This document shows positions 61,271-64,000 of a stretch of DNA of 64,000 bases, piece after piece (position 1 is the first letter of the stretch; every line of letters begins with the position of its first letter). The translations under genes were made by a program, and so were the position numbers. The notes under the pieces are model-generated. The model saw only the letters and a list, made by a program, of their open reading frames with translations, did not search any database and was not told the origin of the DNA. Source of the DNA: Microbulbifer sp. YPW1 (GTDB taxonomy: Bacteria; Pseudomonadota; Gammaproteobacteria; Pseudomonadales; Cellvibrionaceae); the NCBI RefSeq assembly GCF_013367775.1, contig NZ_CP055157.1:434001-498000 (forward strand), read 5' to 3'.

Positions 61271-62818
61271 TTAGTCGACAATCTTCGCCGGGATCACCTG
61301 GCGTACTGTCTGCTTCTTGCCGCCAAAAATATTGACGGTGTCGTTGCCGGTGCTGCAGCCGTTGCCGAAGCTGAAACCGCAGGAGGACTTCATGTCGTAG
61401 GCGTTTTCCGCGTAGGCCTTGTGGCTGGACGGCACCACGAAACGGTCCTCGTAGTTGGCCAGGGCCATATAGCGATACATTTCTTCAACCTGTTGCACGG
61501 TGAGGCCGGCTTCTTTCAGCAGCTCGCGGTCCTGCACGCCGTCGACGTGGATACCGCGCATATAGGCGCGCATCACGATCATGCGCTCCAGCGCACGCGC
61601 CACCGGCGCCTCGTCGCCCGCGGTGAGCAGGTTGGCGAGGTACTTCAGCGGAATACGCAGGGTGGAGAGATCCGGGATCTCGGCGTTCATGCCCACGGTG
61701 ACCGTCTCCACGTGGCCTTCCTGTACCGCGTTCTGGATCGGTGACAGCGGCGGCACATACCAGACCATCGGCAGGGTGCGATATTCCGGGTGCAGCGGCA
61801 GCGCCACCTTCCAGTCGATCGCCATCTTGTACACCGGGGACTCCTGTGCGGCGTCGATCCACGCCTGCGGGATGCCTTCGGCGCGTGCCGCTTCCTGCAC
61901 CTTCGGGTCACTCGGGTCGAGGAAGATATCGCACTGCGCCTGGTACAGGTCTTTGTCGTTTTCTACCGCGGCCGCCTCTTCAATGCGGTCGGCGTCGTAC
62001 AGCAGTACACCCAGGTAACGGATACGGCCGACACAGGTCTCGGAGCAGATGGTGGGCTGGCCGGACTCGATGCGCGGATAGCAGAAAATACACTTCTCGG
62101 ATTTGCCGGTTTTCCAATTGTAGTAAATCTTTTTGTAGGGACAGCCGGAGACACACATACGCCAGCCACGACATTTGTCCTGGTCGATCAGTACGATGCC
62201 GTCTTCCTCGCGTTTGTAGATGGCGCCGCTCGGACAGGACGCGACACAGGCCGGGTTGAGGCAGTGCTCACACAGGCGCGGCAGATACATCATGAAGGTG
62301 TTTTCAAACTCACCGTAGATGTCCGCCTGCACTTCGTCGAAGTTCTTGTCCTTCCTGCGCTTTTCAAATTCGGTACCGAGGATTTCCTCCCAGTTGGGGC
62401 CCCAGTCGATTTTCTCCATGCGCTGACCGCTGATCAGCGAGCGCGGCCGGGCGACCGGCTGGTGCTTCTGCTCCGGCGCCTTGTGCAGGTTCTGGTAGTC
62501 GAAATCGAACGGCTCGTAATAGTCGTCGATTTCCGGCATATCCGGGTTGCCGAAAATATTCGCCAGCACGCGGCGCTTGCCGCCCTGGCGCGGTTCCAGC
62601 TTGCCGTTTTTCTTGCGGATCCAGCCGCCGTTGTACTTGTCCTGGTTTTCCCACTCTTTCGGGTAGCCGATACCGGGCTTGGTCTCGACGTTATTAAACC
62701 AGGCGTACTCGACCCCTTCCCGAGAGGTCCACACGTTTTTACAGGTAACGGAACAGGTATGGCAGCCGATGCACTTGTCGAGGTTCAGCACCATGCCGAT
62801 TTGGGCTCTTACTTTCAT
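61271..62818 (-). CDS. narH: Respiratory nitrate reductase beta subunit
   Basis: A 515-residue iron-sulfur protein that passes electrons from NarI to NarG. Cluster motifs are CIGCHTCSVTCKNVW (about 16-30), CEHCLNPACVASCPSGAI (about 183-200), CRGWRMCVSGCPYKKI (about 216-231; the Trp in place of a Cys gives the 3Fe-4S cluster, as in E. coli NarH) and CIFCYPRIESGQPTICSETC (about 243-262). Length is typical (about 512). Its ATG overlaps the narG stop by 4 nt (ATGA). Confidence 0.98.
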   Translation of the reverse strand: MKVRAQIGMVLNLDKCIGCHTCSVTCKNVWTSREGVEYAWFNNVETKPGIGYPKEWENQDKYNGGWIRKKNGKLEPRQGGKRRVLANIFGNPDMPEIDDYYEPFDFDYQNLHKAPEQKHQPVARPRSLISGQRMEKIDWGPNWEEILGTEFEKRRKDKNFDEVQADIYGEFENTFMMYLPRLCEHCLNPACVASCPSGAIYKREEDGIVLIDQDKCRGWRMCVSGCPYKKIYYNWKTGKSEKCIFCYPRIESGQPTICSETCVGRIRYLGVLLYDADRIEEAAAVENDKDLYQAQCDIFLDPSDPKVQEAARAEGIPQAWIDAAQESPVYKMAIDWKVALPLHPEYRTLPMVWYVPPLSPIQNAVQEGHVETVTVGMNAEIPDLSTLRIPLKYLANLLTAGDEAPVARALERMIVMRAYMRGIHVDGVQDRELLKEAGLTVQQVEEMYRYMALANYEDRFVVPSSHKAYAENAYDMKSSCGFSFGNGCSTGNDTVNIFGGKKQTVRQVIPAKIVD

Positions 62819-64000
62819 TGCACTGTCTCCTCTGCGGCACCAGCCACTTTCACGTCTTCTCCGTCGAGCCAGTCGACCTTGTTCATTTTTCTCACGATGA
62901 CAAATTCGTCGCGGTTACAACCGACGGTGCCGTAGTAGTTGAAGCCATAGGACTGCTGGGCGTAGCCACCGATCATGTGGGTGGGTTTCATCACCGCACG
63001 GGTCACGGAGTTGTGGATACCGCCGCGGGTGCCGGTGGTTTCGGCTCCGGGAGTGTTCACGATGCGCTCCTGGGCGTGGTACATCATCGCCATGCCGTCC
63101 GGTACACGCTGCGATACCACCGCGCGCGCGGCAATGGCACCGTTGACGTTGAAGATTTCGATCCAGTCGTTGTCTTCAACACCGGCCAGCTTCGCGTCCG
63201 TCTCACTCATCCACACGATGGGGCCACCGCGGGACAGGGTCAGCATCAGCAGGTTGTCCGAGTAGGTGCTGTGGATGCCCCACTTCTGGTGCGGGGTAAT
63301 CCAGTTCAACAGGATTTCCTTGTTGCCGTTGGATTTCTTGTTCAACACCGGCTCGACGGTTTTCAGGTTGATCGGCGGCTTGTACACGCACATGGTCTCG
63401 CCGAAGTCGCGCATCCACTCGTGGTCCTGGTAGAACTGCTGGCGACCGGTGATGGTGCGCCAGGGGATCTGCTCGTGGACATTGGTGTAACCGGCGTTGT
63501 AGCTCACGTGCTCGTCTTCCAGACCGGACCAGGTGGGTGACGAAATAATCTTGCGCGGCTGGGCAACGATGTCGTTGAAGCGGATTTTTTCCTCTTCCTT
63601 CGGCTTCGCCAGATGGGTGTGGTCACGGCCGGTGATCTTGCCCAGTGCCTCCCACGCTTTTACCGCGACCTGACCGTTGGTCTCCGGCGCCAGCGACAGG
63701 ATCATCTCCGCGGCATCCACCGCCGAATCGATCTTGGCGCGACCGTTGCGATCGGAATCCTCGCTGTAGGTGCGGTTCAGTTTTTTCAGGAAGTCCACTT
63801 CCGCTTCGGTGTTCCAGTTGATGCCCTTGCCGCCGTTGCCGAGTTTTTCCAGCAGCGGACCAACCGAGGTGAAGCGGTTATAGGTGTTGGGGTAGTCCCG
63901 TTCCACCACGATAATGCTGGGTGCGGTTACGCCGGGCACCAGATCACACTCGCCTTTCCACCAGGCTTTAACCCCGAACGGCTGCGCGATTTCGGTGGGT
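62815..64000 (-). CDS. narG: Respiratory nitrate reductase alpha subunit, C-terminal part (cut by window edge)
   Basis: About 395 codons of the C-terminal part of the molybdenum catalytic subunit; the frame continues past 64000 with no start in the window. Recognisable NarG stretches are KAWWKGECDLVPGVTAPSI at the right edge, then ERDYPNTYNRFTSVGPLLEK and LTLSRGGPIVWMSETDAKLA, with EDNDWIEIFNVNGAIAARAV. The final ~130 residues form the molybdopterin-dinucleotide-binding domain (TRGGIHNSVTRAVMKPTHMI, YGFNYYGTVGCNRDEFVIVR). The stop overlaps the narH start. NarXL and any promoter lie outside the window. Confidence 0.97.
   Translation of the reverse strand, partial: PTEIAQPFGVKAWWKGECDLVPGVTAPSIIVVERDYPNTYNRFTSVGPLLEKLGNGGKGINWNTEAEVDFLKKLNRTYSEDSDRNGRAKIDSAVDAAEMILSLAPETNGQVAVKAWEALGKITGRDHTHLAKPKEEEKIRFNDIVAQPRKIISSPTWSGLEDEHVSYNAGYTNVHEQIPWRTITGRQQFYQDHEWMRDFGETMCVYKPPINLKTVEPVLNKKSNGNKEILLNWITPHQKWGIHSTYSDNLLMLTLSRGGPIVWMSETDAKLAGVEDNDWIEIFNVNGAIAARAVVSQRVPDGMAMMYHAQERIVNTPGAETTGTRGGIHNSVTRAVMKPTHMIGGYAQQSYGFNYYGTVGCNRDEFVIVRKMNKVDWLDGEDVKVAGAAEETVQ

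Overview
The window (about 64 kb, roughly 55-60% G+C by eye) comes from a gammaproteobacterium. Evidence: the housekeeping order rimP-nusA-infB-rbfA-truB-rpsO-pnp preceded by initiator tRNA genes, ybaB-recR beside dnaX, the ycgN/ycgL/rnd group, and a Pseudomonas-like nitrate-respiration locus. The many large TonB-dependent receptors (TBDRs) and the overall mix resemble marine polysaccharide or peptide degraders of the Cellvibrionales, Microbulbifer type. That genus-level guess is inference; no 16S rRNA gene is present. I see no insertion sequence, prophage, CRISPR array or rRNA gene.

Layout. 1-7.5 kb (minus strand): a partial MoxR-type ATPase, two small membrane proteins, ycgN, ycgL, rnd, recR, ybaB and dnaX. 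dnaX carries a textbook A AAA AAG slippery heptamer with a stop four codons later in the -1 frame, so it probably makes both tau and gamma. 7.7-12.9 kb (plus): an ECF sigma factor, a FecR anti-sigma factor and a TBDR with an N-terminal signalling domain, i.e. a cell-surface signalling trio. 13.3-22.6 kb: three more TBDRs in tandem, each followed by its own terminator where one is visible. Two of them share a signal peptide and a 5' leader hairpin with an invariant TTGGGG loop. 22.7-25.9 kb (minus): TPR-sulfotransferase, small lipoprotein, methyltransferase. 26-33.8 kb: MarC, a fifth TBDR, a transglutaminase-like/TPR lipoprotein, a POT-family peptide transporter and a TauE/SafE exporter. 33.9-43.7 kb (minus): the translation/RNA-processing operon, headed by two identical initiator tRNAs with a strong sigma70 promoter.

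43.9-64 kb is an anaerobic-metabolism island. It holds molybdenum cofactor synthesis (moaA-B-C-D-E), an alginate-export-like porin, two NarK transporters on either side of a NarL-like site, a PP2C phosphatase/Ser-Thr kinase fusion, anaerobic ribonucleotide reductase, oxygen-independent ubiquinone synthesis (ubiT-ubiU-ubiV), and narG-H-J-I with a PpiC-type isomerase. These parts fit together: nitrate import, a molybdoenzyme and its cofactor, a quinone made without O2, and dNTP synthesis without O2. The reductase NrdD is split: its glycyl-radical tail is a separate 56-residue protein translated from an overlapping ORF with its own good ribosome binding site. Upstream are two NrdR-like boxes 31 bp apart and an FNR/Anr-like site.

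The observations I rate highest are the detached NrdD glycyl-radical domain, the covarying TTGGGG leader hairpins in front of two TBDR genes, and the dnaX frameshift cassette.
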